A stretch of 64,000 nt of DNA from Natronorubrum halalkaliphilum (GCF_009834785.1 NZ_WUYX01000003.1:44900-108899); one strand, 5' to 3'. Positions 17,999 through 27,335 are shown, numbered from the stretch's first letter. The notes: generated from the letters alone by a model not told the origin. Program-made: numbers and translations.

Positions 17999-19669
17999 TC
18001 AGTCGGCCTGTGCGTACTCCCCGACGGCGTCGGTCGGAACCGTCCCGTCGTCGTTCCAGCCGCGGAGTTCGTAGTACTCCTCGATCGACGACGCCAGATC
18101 CGGTAGGTCGTAGGGCAGTCTGTCCTCCTCGCCGTCGTACCCCCGCTGGGTCCGGAAGTGACGCTCGAGTTCGACGACGCGAGCGCCCACCGCGAGCAGT
18201 TCGTCATAGTCTGCGTCGAACAGGGCCTCGAAGCGGTCTCCTTCGACCGCGCGGCCGAGGCCGAACTGACAGATGACGCCGCTGTCTCTGAGCGCGTTAC
18301 GGTTCTCGTTTTCGATCACGAGTTCGGCCTTGCCCGTCGTCCCCTGCGGGTCGACGTCGCCGCCGTACTCGTCGGCGAGCGTCGTCGAGTACATGTGGTC
18401 GGCACCGCGGTTCGAGACGGCGTAGGAGAGTCCCTGCCCGTTGAGCGCGCGGCCGTCGTGGGCGGCGAACTCCATGCCCTTGACAGAGAAGTTCTCGACG
18501 CCGAGCGCCTCGTGCGCGCGGGCGACGCCCTCCGCTAACAGATCGCCTTCGTCCTCGCGGAACGCGATCTTCTCGACGAGGTCGTGGACGAGGTCGGCGT
18601 TGCCGAACTCCGCTTCGCTCGCGAGATAGGCCGCGACGACGTTGCCACAGGAGATCGTATCCATCCCGTACTGATCGCACAACTCGTTCGACTGCATCAC
18701 GTCGACCAGGTCGCCGACCCCGCAGTTCGAGCCGAAAGAAAAGACAGTCTCGAGCTCCGGCCCTTCGGTCTCGAGGCCGGTTTCCTCATCTTTCGTCGGC
18801 AGTTTACAGGCAAACGCACAGACCGAACAGGAGGCTTTCTTGTACTTTTTCTCCTCGACAGCGTTGCCACCGATGTTTTCGATGTCCTCGAACGAGCGTT
18901 CCGAAAAGTACCGCGTCGGGAACGAGAAGTTGTCGTTGATGAACTCGATCGAGTTCGTCGTTCCCTGGCGGCGCATGATGTGATCGCTGGTTGCGGCCTC
19001 CTGATGAACCGTCGACTGAACGTCTTCCGCTGGAACGTCCACGTCAGGTGCGGAGTCACCCTGGAACGTGACGCACTTGACGTTTTTCGCCCCCATCACG
19101 GCGCCGAGTCCGCCGCGGCCGAACGCTCGGCTGTCGTAGGTCATCACGCAGGCGAACCGAACGCCGTTCTCCCCCGCGGGCCCGATGGTCGCGAGGTTTT
19201 CCGCCTCGAGACCGTGGCGTTCGTTCATCGCCGCGGTCACCTCGGGAACCGTCGCCTCCTCGAGTTCGGGCACCACCTCGAACTCGACGTCGTCGTCGGT
19301 GACGTGGACGGCGAGCAAGTCGTCGCTTTCACCCACGAGTTCGACGACGCTGTGGCCGGTGTCGACGAAGTTCCGCGAGAGGTAGCCGCCGGCGTTCGCG
19401 GAGGCGACGCCGTCGGTCAGCGGCGAGAGAGCGGTACAGTTCATCCGTCCGGTAAAGCTCATCTGGGACTGCTGGAGCGGCCCGGTCGAGAAGTACAGGC
19501 GGTTCTCGGCACCGTACGGATCCGCATCGAACGGGATGCGGTCGTGGGCGAGCCTGGTCGCGACGCCGCGTCCGCCGATGAACTCGGCCAGTTCGTCTTC
19601 GATTTCGTTCGTTGTCACGGACCGGTCCCCGACATCGATCGTACAGAGCGACCCTTTTGCGTGGAGCAT
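17999..19669 (-). CDS. Tungsten-containing aldehyde ferredoxin oxidoreductase
   Basis: A 556-residue AOR-family enzyme that oxidises aldehydes to acids using a bis-pterin tungsten site and one 4Fe-4S cluster, reducing ferredoxin. The N-terminal domain shows the pterin-binding run FIGGRGVATRL and FTGRMNCTALSP. The cluster ligands are the closely spaced Cys of CSVCAFAC near residue 280 plus a distant Cys in SGVICQFGLG, as in the Pyrococcus enzyme. The start is ATG 19669, which fits a TATA box at 19692-19700; the TTG further up is less likely. The aldehyde substrate is not readable. Confidence 0.9.
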   Translation of the reverse strand: MLHAKGSLCTIDVGDRSVTTNEIEDELAEFIGGRGVATRLAHDRIPFDADPYGAENRLYFSTGPLQQSQMSFTGRMNCTALSPLTDGVASANAGGYLSRNFVDTGHSVVELVGESDDLLAVHVTDDDVEFEVVPELEEATVPEVTAAMNERHGLEAENLATIGPAGENGVRFACVMTYDSRAFGRGGLGAVMGAKNVKCVTFQGDSAPDVDVPAEDVQSTVHQEAATSDHIMRRQGTTNSIEFINDNFSFPTRYFSERSFEDIENIGGNAVEEKKYKKASCSVCAFACKLPTKDEETGLETEGPELETVFSFGSNCGVGDLVDVMQSNELCDQYGMDTISCGNVVAAYLASEAEFGNADLVHDLVEKIAFREDEGDLLAEGVARAHEALGVENFSVKGMEFAAHDGRALNGQGLSYAVSNRGADHMYSTTLADEYGGDVDPQGTTGKAELVIENENRNALRDSGVICQFGLGRAVEGDRFEALFDADYDELLAVGARVVELERHFRTQRGYDGEEDRLPYDLPDLASSIEEYYELRGWNDDGTVPTDAVGEYAQAD

Positions 19670-19691
19670 AGCGGTGACCAACGCGGGTAGC

Positions 19692-19700
19692 GATAAAAAA
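19692..19700 (-). promoter_or_regulatory. TATA box of the aldehyde oxidoreductase gene
   Basis: TTTTTTATC on the minus strand is centred 27 bases before the ATG at 19669, giving a leaderless transcript and fixing that start. Confidence 0.55.
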
Positions 19701-19963
19701 TCTAGGGATCGCTCAAGACAGTGGGGGCACTTCGGACCGCCGTTTCAGACGGATTTCGATCGGTCCGAGAGCACAAATCGGACGGAGCTATTTTCGACTC
19801 GCTCCGAGACGTGTTTGACGAAGATACAAGACAGACTCGTAACACATATCGAACCTGTTACGATGGTTGCGTGGGGAACAGGAACTGCAGCGGCTGATAG
19901 CGGAAATACGTGCCGAATAGTATTACAGACATACCCCTGTAAACAGTTTTTGGATCCGAACGC

Positions 19964-19972
19964 TTTTTATAG
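19964..19972 (+). promoter_or_regulatory. TATA box of the rdfA-like gene
   Basis: TTTTTATAG is centred 26 bases before the GTG at 19994. This spacing supports GTG as the true start of a leaderless message. Confidence 0.6.
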
Positions 19973-19993
19973 ATCAGCGACAACGGGGAACTA

Positions 19994-20629
19994 GTGACAG
20001 ATCAAAACCAATCAGCCGACTCGAGCACACAATGCGGGTGCAAACTCGGGCGCATTACCGCGGAGTACGATCTCGTCGGTCTCGACGGCGATCTGATCGC
20101 GTACTGGACCGGCGCCGGCGACGAACAGTACAGCACGCGGGAACTCGCGACACACGTCAATCAGCGCGTCCTCGAGACGGCACTCGAGGACGCTGACCTC
20201 CCGCCGAAGGAGGGCGAAGTGGAGAACACGTACCGACTCCTGACCGACGACGACGTCAGCAGCGGGACGCAGGTTCAGACGCGAAACGAACTCGAGCGAG
20301 ACGGCGTCCCGATCGAACAGGTCGAGTCGGATTTCATCTCCCATCAGACGGTGTACAATCACCTGACGGACTGTCTCGACACGGCACTCGAAACGCCGAG
20401 CGACGAGGAACGACTCGAGCGAAGCGCGGAGAAACTCGGGGCGCTCCAGAACCGGACGGCGGCGGTCACGACGGACACGGTCGACCAACTCGAGCGCAAC
20501 GACATTCTCGATATCGGCGAGTTCAACGTCGCCGTCTCGGTTACGGTGACCTGCGAGGACTGTTTCCAGGAGTACACGGTCAGAGATCTGCTCGAGGAGC
20601 AGTCGTGTGACTGTGAGACCAGTAGTTGA
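19994..20629 (+). CDS. Rod-determining factor RdfA family protein
   Basis: A 211-residue protein that I recognise as the RdfA family, named for a Haloferax volcanii factor needed for rod shape. It has an N-terminal CGCKLGRI segment, a middle region resembling a DNA-binding helix-turn-helix (FISHQTVYNHLTDCLD), and a C-terminal Cys cluster (CEDCFQEY...CDC) that may bind zinc. Initiation is at GTG 19994, supported by the promoter. It lies directly upstream of an archaea-specific SMC-related gene, a pairing that recurs in haloarchaea. Several paralogues usually exist, so a cell-shape role for this copy is not assured. Confidence 0.78.
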   Translation: MTDQNQSADSSTQCGCKLGRITAEYDLVGLDGDLIAYWTGAGDEQYSTRELATHVNQRVLETALEDADLPPKEGEVENTYRLLTDDDVSSGTQVQTRNELERDGVPIEQVESDFISHQTVYNHLTDCLDTALETPSDEERLERSAEKLGALQNRTAAVTTDTVDQLERNDILDIGEFNVAVSVTVTCEDCFQEYTVRDLLEEQSCDCETSS

Positions 20630-20831
20630 AACGATCGAAGTGTTTCTTGAGGCCAATATGAGGGGATTGAACGACGACTGCTAAAAGCGACTATACGGCT
20701 TCAAACGGCCGTGTACTGGCAACTGACGGTGCTACGTGGGAGACTGCTCAGACGAGAACTACAGATAGGTTTGTGTCCCGTCTCTGTGAATTTTTCCGGC
20801 CGGATGTGTGTGCAGATGAAGTGGCAATGCC

Positions 20832-20841
20832 TATGTATAAG
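20832..20841 (+). promoter_or_regulatory. TATA box of the SMC-related gene
   Basis: TATGTATAAG is centred about 23 bases before the ATG at 20860. It suggests that the SMC-related gene has its own promoter in addition to any readthrough from rdfA, and marks 20860 as the start. Confidence 0.5.
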
Positions 20842-20859
20842 GAGGCGGTATGGTGGTCC

Positions 20860-22821
20860 ATGGAAAGTGGATTAGATACGAAGAAACGAGAAGTTCCGGG
20901 GCAAGCGACCCTTTCCGTTGACAATATCGGGGGTATCGACGATGCGGAAGTCTCCTTCCGGCAGGGCATAAACGTTCTCTCGGGTCGGAATGCGACCAAT
21001 CGAACATCGCTGCTGCAGGCGATTATGGCGGCACTCGGCAGCGATCAGGTAAGTCTCAAGGCCGACGCCGACGAGGGAACTGCGACGCTCGAGTTCGGCG
21101 ACGATACCTACCGACGATACCTGCAGCGTCGAAACGGCACGATCACGACCGACGGCGACCCCTATCTCGAGGACCCGGAACTCGCCGACCTCTTCGCGTT
21201 CTTGCTCGAATCGAACGAAGCGCGACGGGCGGTCGCTCGCGGCGACGACCTCCGCGAACTGATTATGCGGCCGGTCGATACCAACGCGATCCAGGCCGAA
21301 ATCGAAGAGTACGAGCAACGAAAACAACGGATCGACGACCAGCTCGACGAACTGGACGACCTCGAGCAGCGCCTGCCCGACCTCGAGGCGAAGCGAACGA
21401 CGGTAACCGACGAAATCGAGACGCTACAGGCCGATCTCGAGGAGGCGCAGGCCGAACTCGAGGAAACGAACGTCGACGTCGAAGAGCGACGGGAGGAACA
21501 GTCCGAACTCGAGACGAAACTCGAGGAGTTACGCAGCACACGCTCCGAACTCGAGCGCACTCGCGATCGGATCGAAACCGAACGCGAGAGTATCGAGGCA
21601 CTCGAGACCGAACGGGAGGAGGTTCAGGAACAACTCGAGTCGCTCTCGACGGGCGATGAAACGGAGATTAGCCGCCTCGAAGCCGAAATCGACGCGCTCC
21701 AGGACGAAAAGGCTGATCTCTCCGAAGAGATCTCACAGCTACAGAGCACCATCCAGTTCAACGAGCAACTTCTCGACGAGCCGGATTCGGTTCTCGCAAA
21801 CACCGAGGCGAACGGCGGGGACGGACCCGTCACGGACCAGTTGCTGGAGGACGGCGAGACGGTCACCTGCTGGACGTGCGGTTCGTCGGTCGCTCGAGAC
21901 CAGATCGAAACGACCGTCGACCAGCTTCGAAGCGTTCGCCAGGAGCGCCTCGAAGAGCGATCCGAACTCAGCTCCGAACTCGACGAGCGGAGAGAAACGC
22001 TTTCGAACATCAACGAGAACCGTACCGAGTACCAGCAGACCCAGCGGCGTCTCGACTCGATCGACGACGAGATCGACCGCCGAAACGACCGCGTCGACGA
22101 GTTGACGACGGACCGGGAGGCGCTGACCGACGAAATCGACGAGCTCGAAACGGAGATCGACGAACTCGAAACCGAGGATTACAGCGGTGTTCTCGATCAG
22201 CACAAGGAGGTCAATCAACTCGAGTTCGAACTCGAGCGCAAGGAGCGCAAACGCGACGAGATCGAGGACGAAATCGCCTCGATCGAGGACCGGCTCCGCG
22301 AACGCGGGGATCTCGAGGCCCGCCGCGAGGACGCTACCGACGAACTGACGGATCTCCGCACACGGATCGATCAGATCGAAGCGGACGCCGTCGAGGCGTT
22401 CAACGAGCACATGGAAAACTTGCTCGAGACGCTGGAGTACGACAATCTCGACCGGATCTGGATCGATCGGACCAGCCGCGAAGTTCGCGAAGGTCGTCGA
22501 AAAGTCTCGCGCTCGTCGTTCGATCTCAAGATCGTCCGCAGCACGGCTGACGGCGCGGCCTACGAGGATACGATCGACCACCTGAGCGAGAGCGAACGGG
22601 AAGTGACCGGGCTCGTCTTCGCGCTGGCGGGCTATCTCGTACACGACGTCTACGAGACGGTTCCGTTCATGCTGCTCGACTCCCTCGAGGCAATCGACTC
22701 CGAGCGGATCGCGACGGTCGTCGAGTACTTCGAGTCGTACGTGCCGTATCTCGTCGTGGCGTTGCTGGACGAGGACGCGCAGGCGATCGAGGGCGACCAC
22801 GACGTGATCACGAACATCTGA
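20860..22821 (+). CDS. Archaea-specific SMC-related (Rad50-like) coiled-coil ATPase homologue
   Basis: A 653-residue protein with SMC/Rad50 layout: N-terminal ATPase lobe, two long acidic coiled-coil arms (about 150-320 and 350-530), a central CWTCG zinc-hook motif near 337-341, and a C-terminal lobe. The Walker A site reads GRNATNRTS at 42-50, so the usual GxGK is changed and the Lys is Arg. Walker B is MLLDSLEAID near 603-612. The ABC signature is LSESEREV rather than LSGGE. This matches the archaea-specific SMC-related family. It probably binds or organises DNA; ATP hydrolysis is in doubt. Confidence 0.82.
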   Translation: MESGLDTKKREVPGQATLSVDNIGGIDDAEVSFRQGINVLSGRNATNRTSLLQAIMAALGSDQVSLKADADEGTATLEFGDDTYRRYLQRRNGTITTDGDPYLEDPELADLFAFLLESNEARRAVARGDDLRELIMRPVDTNAIQAEIEEYEQRKQRIDDQLDELDDLEQRLPDLEAKRTTVTDEIETLQADLEEAQAELEETNVDVEERREEQSELETKLEELRSTRSELERTRDRIETERESIEALETEREEVQEQLESLSTGDETEISRLEAEIDALQDEKADLSEEISQLQSTIQFNEQLLDEPDSVLANTEANGGDGPVTDQLLEDGETVTCWTCGSSVARDQIETTVDQLRSVRQERLEERSELSSELDERRETLSNINENRTEYQQTQRRLDSIDDEIDRRNDRVDELTTDREALTDEIDELETEIDELETEDYSGVLDQHKEVNQLEFELERKERKRDEIEDEIASIEDRLRERGDLEARREDATDELTDLRTRIDQIEADAVEAFNEHMENLLETLEYDNLDRIWIDRTSREVREGRRKVSRSSFDLKIVRSTADGAAYEDTIDHLSESEREVTGLVFALAGYLVHDVYETVPFMLLDSLEAIDSERIATVVEYFESYVPYLVVALLDEDAQAIEGDHDVITNI

Positions 22822-23409
22822 TCGGATCCCTTCGACGCGTTCGTTTTCACGATAGCCAAACTATTACATTCGTATGTATGTAACACACTACTCATCGAGG
22901 TAGTCGTGATTCAAGGAATATCCGAGAGAGTCGGAAGGAAGGAGTACCCGCCATGTCTGGCTTGATACCGTTGTGACGTCTCATTTCGGGAAATACCCGG
23001 TCTAATATACGCGAAAACTTTTCCGAAGAGGTCGGAACCGAAGTTCGACGTGTCGTCAGAAATTCCGCCCGCATTCCGAAGCGAGTTATCGAATTTTCTC
23101 CGTGCGGGTAATCCAAGACTGTCTCTTCTCTCTGCGAGAGAAGCGAGATAAGTAGCAATTAAAACAATACAACTCCTTGAAGGCCATTCGACTCTCTCGG
23201 AACGCCACCGTCTCAGTAGGATCTTGTTACCATATCACATTGAAGTGCAAATCCACGCTTTTTGGACACCTTGTCGCCTATTTTCGAGGTCTTGTCTGGA
23301 ATGTGTCACGGAACCCACAGTGAGTTCGAAGAGACGGGACCGCGACAGCTCGAAAACCCATCCGAGATAGTCGAAAGTTTTCTGTGGGTGGAGATTGTGG
23401 GTACGAGAA
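22822..23409. other. Intergenic stretch with a strong hairpin
   Basis: About 590 bases with no supported gene. It holds a perfect inverted repeat at 23125-23143 and AT-rich stretches near 22850-22890 and 23155-23175. It separates the SMC-related gene from the IclR regulator. Confidence 0.45.
23125..23143. other. Hairpin: perfect 8-bp inverted repeat
   Basis: CTTCTCTC-TGC-GAGAGAAG forms an 8-bp stem with a 3-base loop, and flanking bases extend the pairing. It is not followed by a T-run, so it may be an operator or an RNA element rather than a terminator. Confidence 0.4.
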
Positions 23410-24162
23410 ATGGCGGGGACATCGAACCAGTCGGTCGGACGGGCGTTCAGGATCGTGGACGAACTCGCGGAAAACGGCGGGGGAAGCGTCTCCGAACTGG
23501 CGGACCGTCTCGAGATGCCCGTGAGTACGGTCCACGACTATCTGCAGGCACTCGTCGAGACGGGGTACGTGACCGTCACGGACAAGGAGTACCAGACGAC
23601 GACGCGGTTCCTCGAGGTCGGCCACCGCCAGCGCCATCGCCTGGAGGTGTTCAAAGCGGTCCGTGACGAACTCGAGACCGTCGCTGAAGAGACGGGCGAA
23701 CACGCGACGCTGATGATCGAAGAGGCGGATCAGGCGGTGATCCTCACCGTGCAAGAAGGGCCGGACGCCATCAACCTGTTCGCGTATCCGGGCGCCCGAA
23801 TGCCGCTGCACGCAACGGCGCCGGGGAAGGCGATGCTCGCCCACATGGCCGACGACCGCGTCGACGAACTTATCGCTCAGCACGGGCTCGTCGCGGTGAC
23901 GTCCCGGACCATCACCGATCCCGAGATTCTGTTCGAACAACTCGAGCAGATTCGGCGCCAGGGGTACGCGATCGACGAAGGGGAACGGATCGCGGGCATG
24001 GTCTGTATCGCAGCGCCGATCCTCGACAAGAGCGATCGGATACGCGGGGCGATCTGTGTCTGCGGACCACAGAGTCGAATCGACGAGTCGCGTCGAAACG
24101 AGATCGCCGACGTCGCAAAGCGGGCGGCGAACGTTACGCAGGTGAACCTGGACTACGTGTGA
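23410..24162 (+). CDS. IclR-family transcriptional regulator
   Basis: A 250-residue DNA-binding regulator. The winged helix occupies residues 5-65 (SVSELADRLEMPVSTVHDYLQ), and the C-terminal effector domain has the IclR marks MPLHATAPGKAMLA and EGERIAGMVCIAAPI. Such proteins sense aromatic or acyl acid metabolites. Its position at the head of a fatty/aromatic acyl-CoA catabolic island makes it the likely regulator of some of those genes. ATG at 23410 is preferred to a GTG 15 bases upstream. Confidence 0.88.
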   Translation: MAGTSNQSVGRAFRIVDELAENGGGSVSELADRLEMPVSTVHDYLQALVETGYVTVTDKEYQTTTRFLEVGHRQRHRLEVFKAVRDELETVAEETGEHATLMIEEADQAVILTVQEGPDAINLFAYPGARMPLHATAPGKAMLAHMADDRVDELIAQHGLVAVTSRTITDPEILFEQLEQIRRQGYAIDEGERIAGMVCIAAPILDKSDRIRGAICVCGPQSRIDESRRNEIADVAKRAANVTQVNLDYV

Positions 24163-24171
24163 GCTGGCCGG

Positions 24172-25155
24172 TTACGAGTCCGAGACCGGGGCGAGTGCCT
24201 CGATCGTCCCCTCGGCCAGATCGTCGGCGGCCTGTTCCGGAATCGTCAGCAGCGGCCGATCGATGGCCGTCTCGGAGACGAGGTCGCGAAGTCGGTCCCG
24301 CGCCGCTTCCGGCGTGCCCGCAACGCCGAGTTCGTGGACCATCTCGTCGGTCACGTGGCCGGTGGCTTCCCCGCGGTCACCCGCCTGCCACGCGTCGGCG
24401 ATCCGCTCTGCTCGGTCCGGAAACAGCATTCCGACGGCGTTCCGATAGCCGTCTGCGCTACCGGCGTAGTAGGCGATGTGGCCGCGGACGGCGTCGTACG
24501 CCTCGTCGGCGTCGTCGCTCACCGCCGCAGGGACGTACGGAGCGATCGTGATCTCGTTCGGGTCGCGGTCGGCCTCGCGGGCCGTGCGCTCGATGACCTC
24601 GAACGCGTCGTCGAGTTCGGAGAACGGGATATTGTGCGGGATCCACCCGTCACAGAGGCGGCCAACGACGCGACGGTTGGCCTGTCCGAGCGCCGCGTGA
24701 TAGACCGACACGTCCCTGTTTACCGGCGGCACGCCGTCGACGCTGATCAGCTCGCCGTCGTAGTCGACCGGTTCGTCGCCCGTCAGGATGTTCTGGACGA
24801 CCTCGATGGTCTCATGAGAGCGACGGACCGGTTGCTCGAACGCCATCCCGTGAACGTTCTCGATCGCCGTCGGCGTACTCGTCCCGACGCCCAGGGTCGT
24901 ACGGCCGTCCGAGACGCGGTCGAGCGTCGCCGCGGTCATCGCGAGGACGGCGGGCGTCCGCGAAAAGACGTTGACGATGGCGGTCCCGATCTCGACGTCG
25001 TCGGTCACCGCGGCGATCTCCGAGAGTTTGACGACAGAACTCGTCCCCCAGAGCTCCCCCATCCAGACGGAGTCGTACCCCTGTGACTCCGCGCTGATAG
25101 CGAGATCGGTCGGATCGTGCGTGCCAATTCGCGGGATTACCAGTCCGAGATGCAT
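24172..25155 (-). CDS. LLM-class F420/flavin-dependent oxidoreductase, MER-like
   Basis: A 327-residue luciferase-like barrel protein beginning MHLGLVIPRIGTHDP, related to methylenetetrahydromethanopterin reductase-type enzymes (GYDSVWMGELWG, GRTTLGVGTSTP, GVAGTPEAARDRL). Hydride donor is likely F420 or FMN. The substrate is unknown; its place in an acyl-CoA island suggests an accessory oxidation step. It converges on the IclR gene with only nine bases between the stops. Confidence 0.85.
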   Translation of the reverse strand: MHLGLVIPRIGTHDPTDLAISAESQGYDSVWMGELWGTSSVVKLSEIAAVTDDVEIGTAIVNVFSRTPAVLAMTAATLDRVSDGRTTLGVGTSTPTAIENVHGMAFEQPVRRSHETIEVVQNILTGDEPVDYDGELISVDGVPPVNRDVSVYHAALGQANRRVVGRLCDGWIPHNIPFSELDDAFEVIERTAREADRDPNEITIAPYVPAAVSDDADEAYDAVRGHIAYYAGSADGYRNAVGMLFPDRAERIADAWQAGDRGEATGHVTDEMVHELGVAGTPEAARDRLRDLVSETAIDRPLLTIPEQAADDLAEGTIEALAPVSDS

Positions 25156-25206
25156 GCCTTTCCCTTTGGGACTCTATTTGATAAATCATTCCGCGGCACG
25201 TCTTCG

Positions 25207-25992
25207 CTACCGGCCGACGAAGTCAGGATCGCCGTCGCCAAAGAACGCTTCGAGACCGCGTTCGTAGTCTTCCGTGTGGGTGGCTCCGGAGATGGCGTCC
25301 ACCTCGGCGGCCAACTGCGACTCGAGGCTTCGTCCGTAGCTCTCGGTCAGCAGGCGTGTGGCGGTACCCAGCGCGCGGGTCGGGCCGGACGCGAGGTCGG
25401 CGGCGACCGACTCGAGTCGCTCGTCGAACTCGCCCGTGGGGGCGACCTCGGTGGCGAGCCCCATCTCCACGGCCATGTCGGGTCCGATCGCCTCGTCGCG
25501 GAGGACGATCTCTTTCGCCCGTCGGAGCCCGACGAGTCGGGGCAGGAAGAACGTCGAGCCGCCGTCGCCGGTCAGCCCGATTCCCGGGTAGGCGAACTTC
25601 AGCGTCGCGTCCTCGCCGAGCACGAGTAAGTCGGGCATAAGCGCGAGGCTGAAGCCGATTCCGGCGGCGATCCCGTTGACGCCGCCGACGACCGGCGTCT
25701 CGGCCTGCTGGAACTGGACGACGGCCTCGTGGGCCCGCCCGGCCAGTTCCCGCAGAATCGGCGCGTCCGATTCGTCGCCGGAAAACTGCGAGAGGTCGGC
25801 ACCGGCGCCGAAGAAATCGCCGGCGTGGGTCAGTACGATACATCGGACCGCCGGGTCCTCGCCCAGCGTCGTCGCCACCGAGACCAGTTCGTTCGCCATC
25901 TCGAGGGAGAGTGCGTTTCGGCCGGCCGTGCTCTCGAGGGTCACCGTCGCGACGCCGTCGTCGCGTTCGACGGACAGATTGTCGTAGTCCAT
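25207..25992 (-). CDS. Enoyl-CoA hydratase/isomerase family protein, PaaG-like
   Basis: A 261-residue crotonase-fold protein. The oxyanion-hole segment GAGADLSQF is at 62-70 and the second at GGVNGIAAGIGFSLA. The two catalytic Glu of true hydratases are absent: the aligned positions are Ser115 and Gly137. A single Asp143 in GLTGDGGSTFFLPR is kept, as in PaaG and enoyl-CoA isomerases. It should therefore move a double bond or open an epoxide rather than add water. It is transcribed in the same direction as the LLM gene, 51 bases upstream. Confidence 0.88.
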   Translation of the reverse strand: MDYDNLSVERDDGVATVTLESTAGRNALSLEMANELVSVATTLGEDPAVRCIVLTHAGDFFGAGADLSQFSGDESDAPILRELAGRAHEAVVQFQQAETPVVGGVNGIAAGIGFSLALMPDLLVLGEDATLKFAYPGIGLTGDGGSTFFLPRLVGLRRAKEIVLRDEAIGPDMAVEMGLATEVAPTGEFDERLESVAADLASGPTRALGTATRLLTESYGRSLESQLAAEVDAISGATHTEDYERGLEAFFGDGDPDFVGR

Positions 25993-26180
25993 GTGCGCCG
26001 TCGGTTCGTGACGATATTGGTTAACTGTTATCGTCGCTGGCGACGAGTGCTGTCCGGACGGTACCGTTCTTCGGAATGGGACGCGAACGGGACCGGAAAC
26101 GAAAATCCCGTCCCGACGGTGATGCCTTTCGATGACTCACCCGACGCACCGTCGCGGGCCGTCCGTCGGCGGATCACACA

Positions 26181-26188
26181 CTTTAGTA
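26181..26188 (+). promoter_or_regulatory. TATA-like element of the acyl-CoA dehydrogenase gene
   Basis: CTTTAGTA is centred about 26 bases before the ATG at 26211, which begins a leaderless message. Confidence 0.4.
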
Positions 26189-26210
26189 GGTTCCTCCCCA
26201 ATACTCCGGC

Positions 26211-27335
26211 ATGGAGCTAACAGACGAACAAGAACTCATCCAAAACACGGTACAGGAGTTCGTCGCGAACGAGGTCGGGGCCGACGTTCGCGAGGCCGAC
26301 GACAATCAGGAGTTTCCGGAAGACGTCTGGGATGGCCTCGCAGAACTCGACCTCACCGGACTCACCGTCCCGGAGGAGTACGGCGGCCTCGACGTCGATA
26401 CGGTCACCTACAGCCTCGTCAACGAAGAACTCGCCTACGGGCATCTCGCCGTCGCCACGGCCCTGTCGGTCCACTGTCTCGCGACCTCGTGTATCCGCCA
26501 GTTCGGTTCCGAAGCCCACAAAGACGAGTGGCTCTCGGAAATGGTCTCCGGACGGCCGGTCGGCGCGTTCGCCCTCTCCGAACCCGACGCCGGCTCGAAC
26601 CCGGCCGAGATGACGGCCGAGGCGACTCGAGACGGTGACGAGTACGTCATCAACGGGAAAAAACAGTGGATCACCAACGGCGAGCGGGCGGGCGTCGTCA
26701 TCCTGTTCGCCAAAACCGATCGGGACGACCCCGACACCGTGACCCAGTTTCTGATTCCGAAAGACGTCGACGGACTCGAGGTCGGCAAAAAGGAGGACAA
26801 ACTGGGGCTGCGGGCGAGCGACACAACGACGCTGCTCTTCGACGACGTCCGCATTCCGGCCGAAAACCGGCTGACCGAGGTCGGGCGGGGGCTCCAGGCC
26901 GCGTTCTCGATTCTGACCGGCGGCCGGGTCGCGATCGCGAGCCAGGCCGTCGGGGTCGCACAGGCGGCCCTCGACGACTCGATCACCTACGCGAACGATC
27001 GCGAGCAGTTCGGGAAGCCGATCGTCGAGCACCAGGCGATCGCTCACAAGCTGGCGGATATGCAGACCGACGTGCAGGCGGCCCGGCTGCTGACCCGCGA
27101 CGCCGCGCGCAAGAACGACGACGGCGTCGATCCCATGTCGGCGGCCATGGCGAAGTACTTCGCCAGTGAGGCGGCGGTCGACGTGGCCAACGAGGCCGTT
27201 CAGGTCCACGGCGGCTACGGCTACACGAAGGATTTCGACGTCGAACGCTACTACCGCGACGCCAAGATCACTACCATCTACGAGGGCACGTCGGAGATCC
27301 AGAAGAAGATCATCGCTCGCAACCTGAAGCGGTAG
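26211..27335 (+). CDS. Acyl-CoA dehydrogenase
   Basis: A 374-residue FAD enzyme catalysing alpha,beta-dehydrogenation of acyl-CoA, the first step of beta-oxidation. It has the family signatures AFALSEPDAGSNP near 121-133 and KQWITNGERAG, and the C-terminal YGYTKDFDVERYYRDAK. The catalytic base is Glu358 in TIYEGTSE, the short/medium-chain position. Length is standard. Electrons would go to an electron-transfer flavoprotein encoded elsewhere. It converges on the 3-hydroxyacyl-CoA dehydrogenase gene. Confidence 0.93.
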   Translation: MELTDEQELIQNTVQEFVANEVGADVREADDNQEFPEDVWDGLAELDLTGLTVPEEYGGLDVDTVTYSLVNEELAYGHLAVATALSVHCLATSCIRQFGSEAHKDEWLSEMVSGRPVGAFALSEPDAGSNPAEMTAEATRDGDEYVINGKKQWITNGERAGVVILFAKTDRDDPDTVTQFLIPKDVDGLEVGKKEDKLGLRASDTTTLLFDDVRIPAENRLTEVGRGLQAAFSILTGGRVAIASQAVGVAQAALDDSITYANDREQFGKPIVEHQAIAHKLADMQTDVQAARLLTRDAARKNDDGVDPMSAAMAKYFASEAAVDVANEAVQVHGGYGYTKDFDVERYYRDAKITTIYEGTSEIQKKIIARNLKR

